From: Desulfovibrio sp. JC010
GTDB taxonomy: Bacteria > Desulfobacterota > Desulfovibrionia > Desulfovibrionales > Desulfovibrionaceae
Direction of reading: 5' to 3'
NCBI RefSeq assembly: GCF_010470675.1
Contig: NZ_VOIQ01000001.1
Span: 434,001-498,000, forward strand
Length of the DNA: 64,000 nt
In this document: in pieces, positions 54,036 through 63,480 of the stretch
Numbering within the stretch: the first letter of the stretch is position 1
Layout of the letters: the number at the start of each line of letters is the position of its first letter
Notes under the pieces: generated by a model
Seen by the model: the letters and a program-made list of their open reading frames with translations, nothing else
What the model was told of the DNA's origin: nothing
The model's database searches: none
Made by a program: the position numbers and the translations under genes

Positions 54036-55117
54036 TGAAACGTATCGTCCTGACCACCGGCGGCACCGGGGGACACGTCTTCCCCGCACTGGCCGTTGCA
54101 AGCGAGATCAAAACCCGTTTCCCGGACTGCGAGATTCTCTTTCTCGGCGGACACGGACCGGAGCGGGAAATGGTTGAGCGGGCAGGAATCACCTTTAAGG
54201 GACTCCCGGCAAAAGGCGTTCTGGGCGGCGGCATCAAAAAAGTTTTCAGCAGCCTCTGGATTGTGGCTGCCCTGTTCATGGCCCTGAAGGAAATTGCATC
54301 CTTCAAGCCTGACGCGGTCATCGGTTTCGGCGGCTACGCCGGATTCTGCCCGGTACTGGCAGCATGGCTGCTGGGCGTGCCCACGGCAATCCATGAGCAG
54401 AACAGCGTCCCCGGAGTGACCAACCGCATTCTGGGCAAGGTAGTAAAAAAAGTTTTCGCCTCCTTTGAGGACAGGAACGGATCATTCCCCGCAACAAAAA
54501 CAGTAGTGGTGGGTAATCCGGTCCGTAAAGAGATCATCGGTTCCGGCAAATGCGCCAATCCGAAAGCGGTTCTGGTCTTCGGCGGAAGTCAGGGTGCGGC
54601 GGCCATCAACGATGCCATCATCCAAGGTCTTACCAAGCTTAAGGAAGCAGGCATCAGCCTGCGCCACCAGACCGGAAAGAGCGACTTTGAAAAAGTTCGC
54701 AGGGCCTACGAAGAAAACGGCATGGACGTGGAAAGAGTTTCTCCGTTCATTCATGACATGGGCGAAGCTTATGCCGAAGCTTCACTTGTTGTCTGCCGTG
54801 CCGGGGCATCAACTGTTTTCGAAGTAGCGGCAGCGGGCAAGCCGGCCATTTTTATCCCGTTTCCGCAGGCCACCCACGACCATCAGACCGGGAACGGGCG
54901 TTCTCTCGCTGATCTGGGTGCGGCAGTACTTATCCCTCAGGATGAATTGCAGGGAAGCAGGCTGGCGGATGAAATTATTAAGCTGATTACGGATCAGGAA
55001 GGGCTGAAAGCCATGGGAAGCAAGGGACTTTCATTTGCCCGCACTGATGCGGCCTCCGCCATCGCGGAAGGCATTGGAGATATTCTAAGAATGAAAACAG
55101 TGAGAGGTGCAGCATGA
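54035..55117 (+). CDS. murG: MurG, lipid II-forming N-acetylglucosaminyltransferase
   Basis: A 360-residue peripheral membrane enzyme with the N-terminal glycine loop [28 protein letters not shown] and the C-terminal donor site [10 protein letters not shown] plus [13 protein letters not shown]. It transfers GlcNAc from UDP-GlcNAc to lipid I on the cytoplasmic face. Overlaps ftsW by 1 base and murC by 4. Confidence 0.98.
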   Translation: MKRIVLTTGGTGGHVFPALAVASEIKTRFPDCEILFLGGHGPEREMVERAGITFKGLPAKGVLGGGIKKVFSSLWIVAALFMALKEIASFKPDAVIGFGGYAGFCPVLAAWLLGVPTAIHEQNSVPGVTNRILGKVVKKVFASFEDRNGSFPATKTVVVGNPVRKEIIGSGKCANPKAVLVFGGSQGAAAINDAIIQGLTKLKEAGISLRHQTGKSDFEKVRRAYEENGMDVERVSPFIHDMGEAYAEASLVVCRAGASTVFEVAAAGKPAIFIPFPQATHDHQTGNGRSLADLGAAVLIPQDELQGSRLADEIIKLITDQEGLKAMGSKGLSFARTDAASAIAEGIGDILRMKTVRGAA

Positions 55118-56583
55118 TCGCAGCAGAAGGACCCAGCGTACCTTTAGTTACGGAGACCACCAGCCCCATCATGCGTAGCAGGGTTGGCAACATTCACATG
55201 ATCGGTATCGGCGGCTCAGGCATGAGCGGCATTGCCGAGGTCTTGATCAACCTTGGTTTCACCGTAACCGGCTCTGATCTTGCCGCAGGTGCGCCCGTGA
55301 AACGTCTGCTTAAAATGGGCGCACAGGTCTTCATCGGCCATGGCGCGGACAACGTAACCGATGCCGATGTAGTGGTTAAATCCACAGCCATTTCCGAAGA
55401 CAACCCCGAAGTGGTCAAAGCTCGCGAGCTGGGTATTCCAATCATTCCCCGTGCGGAAATGCTGGCCGAGCTCATGCGTCTGCGCACCGGAATCGCTGTG
55501 GCCGGAACCCACGGCAAGACCACGACCACCTCTCTGCTGGCAACAATTTTTACCGAAGCTGAACTGGACCCCACCGTCATCATCGGCGGACGACTGAACA
55601 CTTTCGGCAGTAACGCCCGCCTCGGCGACGGACAGTTCCTCATCGCCGAAGCAGATGAATCCGACGGTTCATTCCTCTGCCTCGCACCCATTATCACCGT
55701 GGTCACCAACGTGGACAAGGACCACCTTGATTTCTACGGCGGTCAGGAAGCTATTGATGAAGCTTTCCGCAAATTCATGAACTCCATTCCCTTCTACGGA
55801 ATGAATGTGGTCTGCGGCGATGATCCGGGTGTGCAAAGACTGCTGCCCTCCATCAAACGCCCCTGCCTGACCTACGGTCTGGGCAAGGAAAACAGGCTGC
55901 GCGCGGAGATCCTGTCCTGCGAAGTACGCTCCCTGTTCAAGGTATTTCTTGATGATGAACCTCTTGGTGAAGTCTCACTGGCACAGCCGGGCAAGCACAA
56001 CGTGCTCAACGCACTGGGTGCCATCGGCGTGGCTCTTGAAGCCGGGCTGGAAAAAGCTCCCATCCTGCAAGGTCTCTCCAACTTCATGGGCGTAGGCCGC
56101 AGGTTTGAAAAGAAAGGCGAAGCCAAAGGCATCCTCGTGGTGGATGACTACGGCCACCATCCGGCGGAAATTCAAGCAACTATCGAAACCGCCAAATCCT
56201 GCTTCCCGCAGCGCAGACTGGTGGTGGCATTCCAGCCGCACAGGTTCACCCGCACACAGGCCCTGTTTGGAGAATTCTGCAAGACCTTTGAAAAGGCCGA
56301 TGAACTGCTGCTGACTGAAATCTACCCTGCATCCGAAGATCCCATTCCGGGCGTCAACGGCATGTCCTTGGCGCAGGGCATCAGGCAGGTCAGCGACACC
56401 AAGGTCCGCTTTTACCCGGACTTTGAAATGATGCAGAACGAACTGGCCAATATCCTCAAACCCGGTGATTTGTTTATCACTCAGGGCGCGGGGTCCATCT
56501 ACACCGTAGGCGAAAAATTTTTGAAGTATCTGGAAGAGGACGGCGAAAAAGTCCTCAAACCGGAAGAAATCACAGCATTGTAA
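55114..56583 (+). CDS. murC: UDP-MurNAc:L-alanine ligase MurC
   Basis: A 489-residue ligase. The Rossmann motif [16 protein letters not shown] begins near residue 29, about 20 residues later than in most MurC, so the first Met may not be the start. A GTG (residue 23, at 55180) is a possible internal alternative. The ATP loop [21 protein letters not shown] and DDYGHHP motifs are all intact. It adds the first stem-peptide residue. It overlaps murG by 4 bases; murB follows after 12 bases. Confidence 0.96.
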   Translation: MIAAEGPSVPLVTETTSPIMRSRVGNIHMIGIGGSGMSGIAEVLINLGFTVTGSDLAAGAPVKRLLKMGAQVFIGHGADNVTDADVVVKSTAISEDNPEVVKARELGIPIIPRAEMLAELMRLRTGIAVAGTHGKTTTTSLLATIFTEAELDPTVIIGGRLNTFGSNARLGDGQFLIAEADESDGSFLCLAPIITVVTNVDKDHLDFYGGQEAIDEAFRKFMNSIPFYGMNVVCGDDPGVQRLLPSIKRPCLTYGLGKENRLRAEILSCEVRSLFKVFLDDEPLGEVSLAQPGKHNVLNALGAIGVALEAGLEKAPILQGLSNFMGVGRRFEKKGEAKGILVVDDYGHHPAEIQATIETAKSCFPQRRLVVAFQPHRFTRTQALFGEFCKTFEKADELLLTEIYPASEDPIPGVNGMSLAQGIRQVSDTKVRFYPDFEMMQNELANILKPGDLFITQGAGSIYTVGEKFLKYLEEDGEKVLKPEEITAL

Positions 56584-56595
56584 CGGACATTACTT

Positions 56596-57468
56596 ATGAC
56601 ACTGGAACTGCTTCATAAACCGGGCATGGCCCGACTCACCTCGCTGGGCATTGGCGGAAACGCACGTGTTCTGGCTAAGGTGCGTTCGGAATCCGGGCTG
56701 GACGAACTCTCCCGCTTTATTGAGCGCGAGGGCTGCGACCTGCTGGCCATCGGTGAAGGAAGCAACATACTCGCCGGGGACGGGGAAATCAATCTCGCCC
56801 TTGTACAGGTGGCCTGTGAGCGCAAGCCTGAGGCGGAAATCAACGGAACCTCAGTACTGGTTCCCGCTGACATGCGTTTGCCCGGCCTGCTTTCAGTGCT
56901 CATCAAAAACGGTCTTTCCGGCATGGAAGGACTGGCCGGAATTCCCGGCAGCGTGGGCGGTTCAATTGCCATGAATGCCGGGTCCTACGGCACCGACATG
57001 CAGGCTTCCGTTAAACGGGTCCGCATCTGGACTCCTTCCAGAGGACTTTTCTGGAAGGACGCTGCTGATCTGGAATGGGGCTACCGCCACTTTTCAACCG
57101 GGGATGACGAGTTCTTTCTGGTCTGGGAAGTGGAATTCGAACTATCCAGATCCACAGAAGAAAAAGTCCGCAGCAGGATCAAAGAAACTTTTGAAAAGAA
57201 AAAAGCCACCCAGCCGGTCACAGCCAAGACCGCCGGGTGTGTTTTCAAGAATCCGGAAGGACACAGCGCGGGCAAGCTGCTCGATGATGCCGGATTCAGA
57301 GGCAAGAACCTCGGCGGCATGGGCTTTTCCAAAATGCACGCCAACTTCCTTGAAAACAAGGGGGGCGGCACAGCAGAGCAGGCATTGGAACTCATGGCGC
57401 AGGCAAGTGAAGCCGTGGCTGAAAAATTCGGCGTAACCTTAAAGCCGGAGGTCATCATACTGTCATGA
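56596..57468 (+). CDS. murB: UDP-N-acetylenolpyruvoylglucosamine reductase MurB
   Basis: A 290-residue FAD enzyme of the shorter (type II) class. FAD-binding EGSNIL and GIPGSVGGSIAMNAGSYG lie in the N-terminal half. The catalytic segment reads TAGCVFKNPEGHSAG. The proton-donor serine of E. coli MurB (Ser229) is replaced by Cys215, a variant known in some bacteria. The conserved Glu of the type II C-terminus is likely the one in LKPEVII. It reduces the enolpyruvyl group to give UDP-MurNAc. Overlaps ftsQ by 4 bases. Confidence 0.95.
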   Translation: MTLELLHKPGMARLTSLGIGGNARVLAKVRSESGLDELSRFIEREGCDLLAIGEGSNILAGDGEINLALVQVACERKPEAEINGTSVLVPADMRLPGLLSVLIKNGLSGMEGLAGIPGSVGGSIAMNAGSYGTDMQASVKRVRIWTPSRGLFWKDAADLEWGYRHFSTGDDEFFLVWEVEFELSRSTEEKVRSRIKETFEKKKATQPVTAKTAGCVFKNPEGHSAGKLLDDAGFRGKNLGGMGFSKMHANFLENKGGGTAEQALELMAQASEAVAEKFGVTLKPEVIILS

Positions 57469-58316
57469 GCGTAGCAGGAATTAACAAAAGCAGGCTGAAC
57501 CTGACCAAGTCGGGCAAAAAGCGCAGCCGCAACACAGCCAAGAAACGCAGGAACAGCTCACAGCCCATCGGCGGTATTTTTACTGCCCTGCTGCGCAAGC
57601 TGTGCATTTCCGGAGCCTGTGTGCTGATACTGGCAATTGTGGGTGTCGGCTGCCTTGCGGGTTACCGCTGGGTTACCGCCCTGCCCTACTTCGCCCTGCA
57701 GGATATCAAGGTCAGCGGCAACCACCGCCTCAGCTACGGTGAAATCCTGAACATCGCCGATGTCAGCCTGAACAAGAACAGCCTTGCGGTGAACATCAGT
57801 GAAGCGGAAAGCAACCTCAGCGACAACCAGTGGATCAAGTCCGCTGCGGTACGCAGGCAGCTGCCGGGCAAGATGCAGATTCATGTGCGCGAGAAAAAGC
57901 CCCGCTTCATGGTCCGCCACAACGACGTTCTTTATTATTGTGACAGCAAGGGTGAGCTGATCGCCCCGGTGGCTCCGGGCAAATTCAGTTCCCTGCCCTT
58001 TCTGAATATAGAGTCCGAAGCCATGGACAAGGCAGGAATCCTGCCCGAGTTCATGAATAAGCTCAGCAGACGGGAACTCCCCTTTGATCCGGGCCAGATC
58101 GCATGGATCGACATCAAGGGCGGCAACCGCATGGAAATTTTTATGGACAGACTCGGCCTTACGGTGCTGCTGGGTCTGGACAACTGGCAAGAACAGCTTT
58201 CACACCTGAACACTGTATGGAAAGACCTCAAAAACAGGGGAGAGTTCAGGGATGTGGCAGTCATTTCAACCGGGAAAAACAGGGTCTGGGTTGAAAAACA
58301 CAGTTCCGGGAAATGA
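57465..58316 (+). CDS. ftsQ: FtsQ cell division protein
   Basis: A 283-residue bitopic protein. A basic cytoplasmic N-terminus rich in Lys, Arg and Ser (about residues 1-42) precedes a membrane helix (about 46-66), a POTRA domain starting FALQDIKVSGNHRLS, and the FtsQ beta domain. It bridges FtsL and other divisome members in the periplasm. Overlaps murB by 4 bases and is followed by ftsA after 52 bases. Confidence 0.93.
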   Translation: MSVAGINKSRLNLTKSGKKRSRNTAKKRRNSSQPIGGIFTALLRKLCISGACVLILAIVGVGCLAGYRWVTALPYFALQDIKVSGNHRLSYGEILNIADVSLNKNSLAVNISEAESNLSDNQWIKSAAVRRQLPGKMQIHVREKKPRFMVRHNDVLYYCDSKGELIAPVAPGKFSSLPFLNIESEAMDKAGILPEFMNKLSRRELPFDPGQIAWIDIKGGNRMEIFMDRLGLTVLLGLDNWQEQLSHLNTVWKDLKNRGEFRDVAVISTGKNRVWVEKHSSGK

Positions 58317-58368
58317 TTGCCCAAACGGCAATACCCCGAATTTACAAGGATGATGAGGAGAAAGAATT

Positions 58369-59598
58369 ATGTCCAAGTCTGATCTGATCGTCGGCCTCGA
58401 TGTCGGCACCACCAAGATCTGCGCGGTAGTGGGAGAACCCACCGCGGACGGAGTCGATATCGTAGGTATCGGCACTGCCCCGTCCACCGGGCTGCGCAAA
58501 GGCGTGGTGGTCAACATCGAGCAGACAGTACAGTCCATCAAGAAGGCTCTTGAAGAGGCTGAACTCATGGCCGGCTGCGAAATCCGCTCCGTATACGCGG
58601 GCATCGCAGGCAGCCATATCAAAGGCTTCAACAGCCACGGCGTCATCGCTGTTAAAGGCGGCGAAGTAACCCAGAAGGATGTTGACCGGGTTATCGATGC
58701 GGCCAAAGCTGTCGCCATTCCGCTGGACAGGGAAGTTATCCACACCCTGCCGCAGGAATACATTGTCGATGATCAGCGCGGCATTGCCGATCCGCTGGGC
58801 ATGGCCGGTGTGCGCCTTGAAGTTAAAGTGCACATTGTCACCGGAGCAGTGACCTCCGCCCAGAACATCATCCGTTCCTGCCACCGTTCAGGTCTTGATG
58901 TTTCCGACATCGTCCTCGAATCACTGGCTTCCAGCAAGGCCGTGCTTTCCGAAGAAGAACGCGAAATCGGCGTTGCCATTGTCGATATCGGAGGCGGTAC
59001 CACCGACCTCGCAATCTTTGCCAACGATTCGATCAAGCATACATCCGTTATCGCTCTGGGCGGTAACAACCTGACCAATGACATCGCCTTCGGCCTGCGC
59101 ACCCCCATGGGTTCCGCAGAGCAGATCAAGGTCAAATACGGTACCGCGCTCACCGATCTGGTCACCACCGATGAAACCATCGATGTGCCCTCTGTGGGCG
59201 GCCGCGACCACCGCAAGATGTCCAAACGCGTTCTGGCTGAAATCTGCGAACCGCGCTGCGAAGAAATCCTCTCCCTCGTGGATCAGGAACTGGTCCGCAG
59301 CGGCTACAAGAACATGATCGCAGCAGGCGTCGTGCTCACCGGCGGCACCTCCCTCGTGGACGGCATGCAGGAACTGGCGGAACAGATTTTCGATCTGCCG
59401 GTACGCATCGGCTATCCCGCAGGCGTTGGCGGCCTCAAAGACGTTGTCAACAGTCCCAAATTCGCCACAGCAGTGGGACTGCTCATGTACGGCGCGGAAA
59501 AAGAAGGCAGCTCCGAGCAGGTCTTCAGAATCCGTGACGAAAATGTTTTCAACCGCATTCTGGGCAGGATGCGTAAATGGTTTACTGATATTGCTTAA
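58369..59598 (+). CDS. ftsA: FtsA, actin-like anchor of the Z-ring
   Basis: A 409-residue protein of the actin fold. The first phosphate loop is IVGLDVGTTKICAVVG, the second is VDIGGGTTDLAI, the adenosine motif is VVLTGGTSLVDGM, and a C-terminal amphipathic helix (ILGRMRKWFTDI) serves as membrane target. It tethers FtsZ to the inner membrane and recruits later proteins. A ribosome binding site GGAGAAAG precedes the ATG. The gene is separated from ftsZ by a repeat-containing gap of 267 bases. Confidence 0.97.
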   Translation: MSKSDLIVGLDVGTTKICAVVGEPTADGVDIVGIGTAPSTGLRKGVVVNIEQTVQSIKKALEEAELMAGCEIRSVYAGIAGSHIKGFNSHGVIAVKGGEVTQKDVDRVIDAAKAVAIPLDREVIHTLPQEYIVDDQRGIADPLGMAGVRLEVKVHIVTGAVTSAQNIIRSCHRSGLDVSDIVLESLASSKAVLSEEEREIGVAIVDIGGGTTDLAIFANDSIKHTSVIALGGNNLTNDIAFGLRTPMGSAEQIKVKYGTALTDLVTTDETIDVPSVGGRDHRKMSKRVLAEICEPRCEEILSLVDQELVRSGYKNMIAAGVVLTGGTSLVDGMQELAEQIFDLPVRIGYPAGVGGLKDVVNSPKFATAVGLLMYGAEKEGSSEQVFRIRDENVFNRILGRMRKWFTDIA

Positions 59599-59632
59599 TT
59601 AATTGAGGCACTACGCGCTTTGATTGATTTGA

Positions 59633-59765
59633 TTTCGCCTCCGGCGGCCAAAGGCCTATAGCCGTTAGACGAGAGCTTTCCGCTCGAGTCTTACGGATAT
59701 TGAGAGCAGAGCAGCTAAGCCCCTTTGGAATCCCTATAAGGGCTTCGCCGCTGGATTTTGAAGGT
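59633..59765. repeat. Dispersed intergenic repeat (copy C) between ftsA and ftsZ, with nested hairpin
   Basis: Starts CGCCTCCGGCGGCCAAAGG and ends with CCCCTTTGGAATCCC followed by AGGGCTTCGCCGCT, as in copy B. The pair CCAAAGG/CCTTTGG flanks a nested inverted repeat (59662-59696, CCGT/ACGG, AGAC/GTCT and GAGC/GCTC parts). A transcript would fold strongly here, between two essential division genes. Confidence 0.65.
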
Positions 59766-59865
59766 GAGGCGGGATCAATGCTCAGTAAGCTGCATTAGAT
59801 GAAGGCTTTTCCGGACCCGATCACCGGAAAAATTCTCAGCAAAAGTTTAACAGGGGAAATGAGAA

Positions 59866-61149
59866 ATGATGATGGATTACATGGAAATCGAAAATGACGG
59901 TCAGGCCCGTATTAAAGTCATCGGTTGCGGTGGCGGTGGCGGTAACGCTATCAACAACATGATCCAGTCCGCGCTTTCCGGCGTGCGCTTTATCGTAGCC
60001 AACACCGATGCCCAGGACATTAACAAGTCCCTGGCTGAATACAAAATCCAGCTAGGCGACAAACTGACCAAAGGTCTCGGCGCAGGCGCAAACCCCGATG
60101 TGGGTAAAAATGCTGCCCTCGAATCCATTGACCAGATCCGCGAACTGGTCAGCGATTGCGACATGGTTTTCGTCACCGCAGGTATGGGCGGCGGAACCGG
60201 AACCGGTGCTGCACCCGTTATCGCCGAAATTGCCAAGGAAGCCGGCGCGCTGACCGTTGCTGTTGTAACCAAACCTTTCTATTTCGAAGGCAAACGCAGA
60301 CTGCTGCAGGCAGAAAAAGGTATTGAAGAACTCAAGAAGGTGGTTGACTCCATCATCACCATTCCCAACGACCGTCTGCTCCAGCTTGCCGCCAAAAAAG
60401 CAGCTTTCTCCGAAATGCTGAAAAAAGCTGACGAAGTCCTCTACTACGGCGTCAAAGGTATCGCCGACCTGATCACCGTTCACGGCCTGATCAACCTTGA
60501 CTTCGCTGACGTGCAGGCAGTTATGTCCAGCTCCGGTCTGGCCCTCATGGGTACCGGTATCGCACGCGGAGAAAACAGGGCCCGTGAAGCAGCCATGAAG
60601 GCCATCACCAGCCCGCTGCTCGAAGATGTTTCCATTGAAGGCGCAAAAGGTGTGCTCATCAACATCACCTGCTCCCCAGACATGACCATTGATGAAGTCA
60701 GCGAAGCAGCCAACATCATCTACGAAGAAGCACACGAAGAAGCACAGATTTTCTTCGGTACTGTTTTCGATGCTGAAGTGGGCGATGAAATGCGCATCAC
60801 CGTTATCGCTACCGGAATCGACAATGCAGTTGAGCAGGCTGTCACCCCGCCTGTTGAGCAGCAGTCCTTCGGTCAGCCCCAGCGTCCTAACCTCACTCCC
60901 AGAGGCATGGCTCCTAAAAAAGAAGCCACCACCAACGTGCATCAGATGGGCAGTGCCCACGCTGAAGAAGATCGTTCCATCCCCGCTTACCTGCGTCACA
61001 CCGCAAGCAAGCCCGTTGAAACGACTGCACACACCGAGCCTGTACAGCTCAAGCCCAAACAGGCAGCCAACTCCGGTGGAGAAGAATTCATCTTCCACGA
61101 TGACGATGATTTCGAAGTTCCGACCTTCATCCGCAAGCAGGCAGATTAG
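59866..61149 (+). CDS. ftsZ: FtsZ, tubulin-like division ring protein
   Basis: A 427-residue GTPase with the tubulin signature GGGTGTGAAP (about residue 107), the T7 loop NLDFADVQAVM, and a C-terminal conserved peptide DFEVPTFIRKQAD after a linker of about 75 residues rich in Gln, Pro and Glu. It polymerises at midcell under FtsA control. Three ATG codons (59866, 59869, 59881) could start it; AGGGG lies about 10 bases before the first. A second ribosome-friendly position is not evident. It ends the dcw cluster; the radical SAM gene follows after 67 bases. Confidence 0.97.
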   Translation: MMMDYMEIENDGQARIKVIGCGGGGGNAINNMIQSALSGVRFIVANTDAQDINKSLAEYKIQLGDKLTKGLGAGANPDVGKNAALESIDQIRELVSDCDMVFVTAGMGGGTGTGAAPVIAEIAKEAGALTVAVVTKPFYFEGKRRLLQAEKGIEELKKVVDSIITIPNDRLLQLAAKKAAFSEMLKKADEVLYYGVKGIADLITVHGLINLDFADVQAVMSSSGLALMGTGIARGENRAREAAMKAITSPLLEDVSIEGAKGVLINITCSPDMTIDEVSEAANIIYEEAHEEAQIFFGTVFDAEVGDEMRITVIATGIDNAVEQAVTPPVEQQSFGQPQRPNLTPRGMAPKKEATTNVHQMGSAHAEEDRSIPAYLRHTASKPVETTAHTEPVQLKPKQAANSGGEEFIFHDDDDFEVPTFIRKQAD

Positions 61150-61216
61150 TTACCGCTTGCAATGAACATAAACCGGAAACAGTACGGGCTTGAGCGGTCC
61201 GCACCGGAAATAATCC

Positions 61217-62905
61217 ATGTCCGTAACTGAAGAATTCTTCTATTACGGAAAGGAAGAACCCTCGCCCGAGGAAACTGGAGGCCGTCTGCCCACGGCTCTG
61301 GTCTTTCCCGGACGGAAGGGGTCTGCACTCTCAACCCTGGGTTGGCAGGCTGTCTATCGCTTGCTTGCTCCGGACGCGGAGCTGGCGGTTGAAAGATTCT
61401 TCCTTGGCGAACCGGGCAAACCGTCTGTTTCCATGGACAGTGACAAAGAACTGTCCGAGTTTCCCCTGATCGGTTTCAGCATCAACTTTGAGGAGGAATA
61501 CCTCCATCTGGTCAGGATGCTGAAAGATTCGGGTGTTCCGCCCCTTGCGGCGGAACGCCCGGACTTCCCGCTGGTCATGGGCGGAGGTCCGGTGGCCTTC
61601 CTTAATCCCGCACCCATCGCGCCCTTCTTCGACTTCTTCTGGGTCGGCGAAGCTGAGGTCGGATTAAGAGAATTGTGCCTCGAACTGAAGCTGCATATTT
61701 ATAACGGGGGAAGCAAAAAAGAATTTCTGGACCTGATCAAAGACCGGGACGGCGTCTACGTTCCCGGCATGACTGAAGGTCAGGTCCGCAGGGCCGTGCT
61801 GCCCCCCGGTCCCGTGGACGAAGGACACGGGGTGCCGCTCCTGAGCGAACCAGCATACTCCTGTTTCATCAGCCCCGAAGCAGTCTTCAAGGATATGTTC
61901 CTTGTGGAGGTAAACCGGGGCTGCCCTTACGGCTGCCGCTTCTGCGCTGCCGGATATGTCTACCGTCCGCCGCGCCACGCATCCATGGACCAGCTCAAGA
62001 GAATAGTGGAGCTTGCCGACCCGCCCAAGGTGGGCTTGGTGGGAACCGCCCTCACCGACTGGCCGGACCTGATTCCCTACATTGAATGGCTCAAGAAACG
62101 TAAGACCAAATTTTCCCTTTCCTCAGTCCGTGCTGACGGGCTGACCGAGGAATTGCTGGATATCCTGCGCGCTTCCGGGGTCCGCACCGTGACCCTTGCC
62201 CTTGAGGGAGCCAGCAGACGTCTGCGCGATGCAGCCAGCAAAAACCTTGAAGAAGAGGATTTTCTGCACGCGGTGGAACTCTGCGCCGCCAAGGGGGTCA
62301 ACCATCTGCGGGTTTACGTCATCGTGGGCTGGCCCGGTGAGACTGCCGAAGATTACGAAGAACTGGCTCTCATGCTCGAAAAGATGGACGAGGCCCGCAA
62401 ACGGGGTCAGGGCAAGAAGAAAAAGCAGTTCATGCGCATCACCTTCGGGGCCAGCTGCCTTGTACCCAAGCCGTGGACCCCGCTGCAATGGGCTGCCATG
62501 CCTTCTGAAAAAGACCTCAAGGCCATACTTTCCAAGGTCAAGGGGCTGACCAAAAAGTACAAAGGCATGGCCTTTTCCGGGGATAATCCTTTTCAGGCCC
62601 GGTTGCAGGGCATCCTTTCCCGGGGCGATGAAAGTCTGGCTGAATTCATCCAATATGCCGCTGAAAAAGGCGGCTGGAAAAAAGCTTCCAAATTCTGCAA
62701 AGGGGACTTTGAACGTTTTGTGGATGATGAACTGGACAAAGATGCCCCCCTGCCTTGGGACTTCATCGATACCGGAGTGAAAAAATCCTACCTCTGGCGT
62801 GAATGGCAACGCTTCCAAAAAGCCGAAAAAACTCCGGTCTGCCCCCCGGCAGGCTGCGCAGACTGCAAGAGTTGCGGCATGTATCAGTGGCTTGAAGACG
62901 ATTAA
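61217..62905 (+). CDS. Radical SAM protein with extra C-terminal cysteine cluster
   Basis: A 562-residue enzyme. The N-terminal third resembles the B12-binding-like region of the YgiQ/TIGR03960 type (for example FPLVMGGGPVAFLNPAPI). The radical SAM cluster motif is CPYGCRFC near residues 236-243, followed by a TIM-barrel with TLALEGASRRLRDAAS. The C-terminus carries CPPAGCADCKSC, four closely spaced cysteines able to hold a second iron-sulfur cluster. The substrate is unknown. It follows ftsZ after 67 bases on the same strand and could be read through from the division operon. A related protein family acts in tRNA or ribosomal modification, but I cannot assign a reaction. Confidence 0.85.
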   Translation: MSVTEEFFYYGKEEPSPEETGGRLPTALVFPGRKGSALSTLGWQAVYRLLAPDAELAVERFFLGEPGKPSVSMDSDKELSEFPLIGFSINFEEEYLHLVRMLKDSGVPPLAAERPDFPLVMGGGPVAFLNPAPIAPFFDFFWVGEAEVGLRELCLELKLHIYNGGSKKEFLDLIKDRDGVYVPGMTEGQVRRAVLPPGPVDEGHGVPLLSEPAYSCFISPEAVFKDMFLVEVNRGCPYGCRFCAAGYVYRPPRHASMDQLKRIVELADPPKVGLVGTALTDWPDLIPYIEWLKKRKTKFSLSSVRADGLTEELLDILRASGVRTVTLALEGASRRLRDAASKNLEEEDFLHAVELCAAKGVNHLRVYVIVGWPGETAEDYEELALMLEKMDEARKRGQGKKKKQFMRITFGASCLVPKPWTPLQWAAMPSEKDLKAILSKVKGLTKKYKGMAFSGDNPFQARLQGILSRGDESLAEFIQYAAEKGGWKKASKFCKGDFERFVDDELDKDAPLPWDFIDTGVKKSYLWREWQRFQKAEKTPVCPPAGCADCKSCGMYQWLEDD

Positions 62906-62913
62906 GCCTCGCC

Positions 62914-63019
62914 TTGCACTTATGTGCAACTGCATTGCACAATTCACATCATTTTAGGCTCCTCCACTGACAATCAATTTCATTACCTACCGAAATCACT
63001 CTTCTTGCACAGCAATTGC
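62914..63019 (+). promoter_or_regulatory. Cluster of TTGCAC/GTGCAA half-sites upstream of the DUF2318-ABC operon
   Basis: TTGCAC-TTAT-GTGCAA (62914-62929) is a perfect inverted repeat and is followed by another TTGCAC at 62935. A further TTGCAC at 63005 is followed by GCAATTGC at 63012. The repeated half-site suggests a dimeric regulator binding in the promoter region of the metal-related genes downstream. No T-run follows, so it is not a terminator. Confidence 0.4.
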
Positions 63020-63054
63020 ATACTTCTACGGTATGAATTTTAAAGGAGAGTTTT

Positions 63055-63468
63055 ATGAAAGAAATGATTCTACTGCTGGCCCTTATGATGGTTCCGGCAA
63101 ACGCAACAGCCGGAATGGAAATAGGGCCGCAGGAACTTAGCATTCCAGTAGCGGAAGTAAATGACGGCGAGGCTCATTACTATTCAATAGAGATGGACGG
63201 CAAGGAAATCCGTTTCTTTGTGGTCCGCAGCAAGGATGGAATCATCCGCGCGGCCTTTGATGCCTGTGATGTCTGCTACCGGTCCAAGCAGGGATACTCC
63301 CAGCAGGGAGATTTCATGGTCTGCAACAATTGCGGCATGCGCTTCCACTCCACTCGCATCAATGTAGTCAAAGGCGGCTGCAATCCCTCCCCGCTGGAAA
63401 GACGGACCGAAGGCGATAAACTATTCATCTCTCTGGATGCGGTCCGCTCCGGGGCTAAATATTTTTAG
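63055..63468 (+). CDS. DUF2318 (Fe-S-containing) exported protein
   Basis: A 137-residue protein with a signal peptide (LLLALMMVPANATAG, cleavage near residue 20) and the DUF2318 cysteine pattern CDVCYRSKQGY plus CNNCGMRFHSTRIN and GGCNPSP. These cysteines are expected to bind a metal or iron-sulfur centre outside the cytoplasm. In other bacteria DUF2318 proteins occur with Ftr1 iron permeases, P19 proteins and FtsX-type ABC permeases in iron uptake loci. Here an FtsX-type permease follows after 12 bases. AAAGGAGAG precedes the ATG. Confidence 0.88.
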   Translation: MKEMILLLALMMVPANATAGMEIGPQELSIPVAEVNDGEAHYYSIEMDGKEIRFFVVRSKDGIIRAAFDACDVCYRSKQGYSQQGDFMVCNNCGMRFHSTRINVVKGGCNPSPLERRTEGDKLFISLDAVRSGAKYF

Positions 63469-63480
63469 GGAGCGCGATTC

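Noticed and set aside
60052-61098. Minus-strand 348-codon frame opposite ftsZ
   Set aside because: ftsZ is unmistakable on the plus strand; the antisense frame is a by-product of third-position GC bias.
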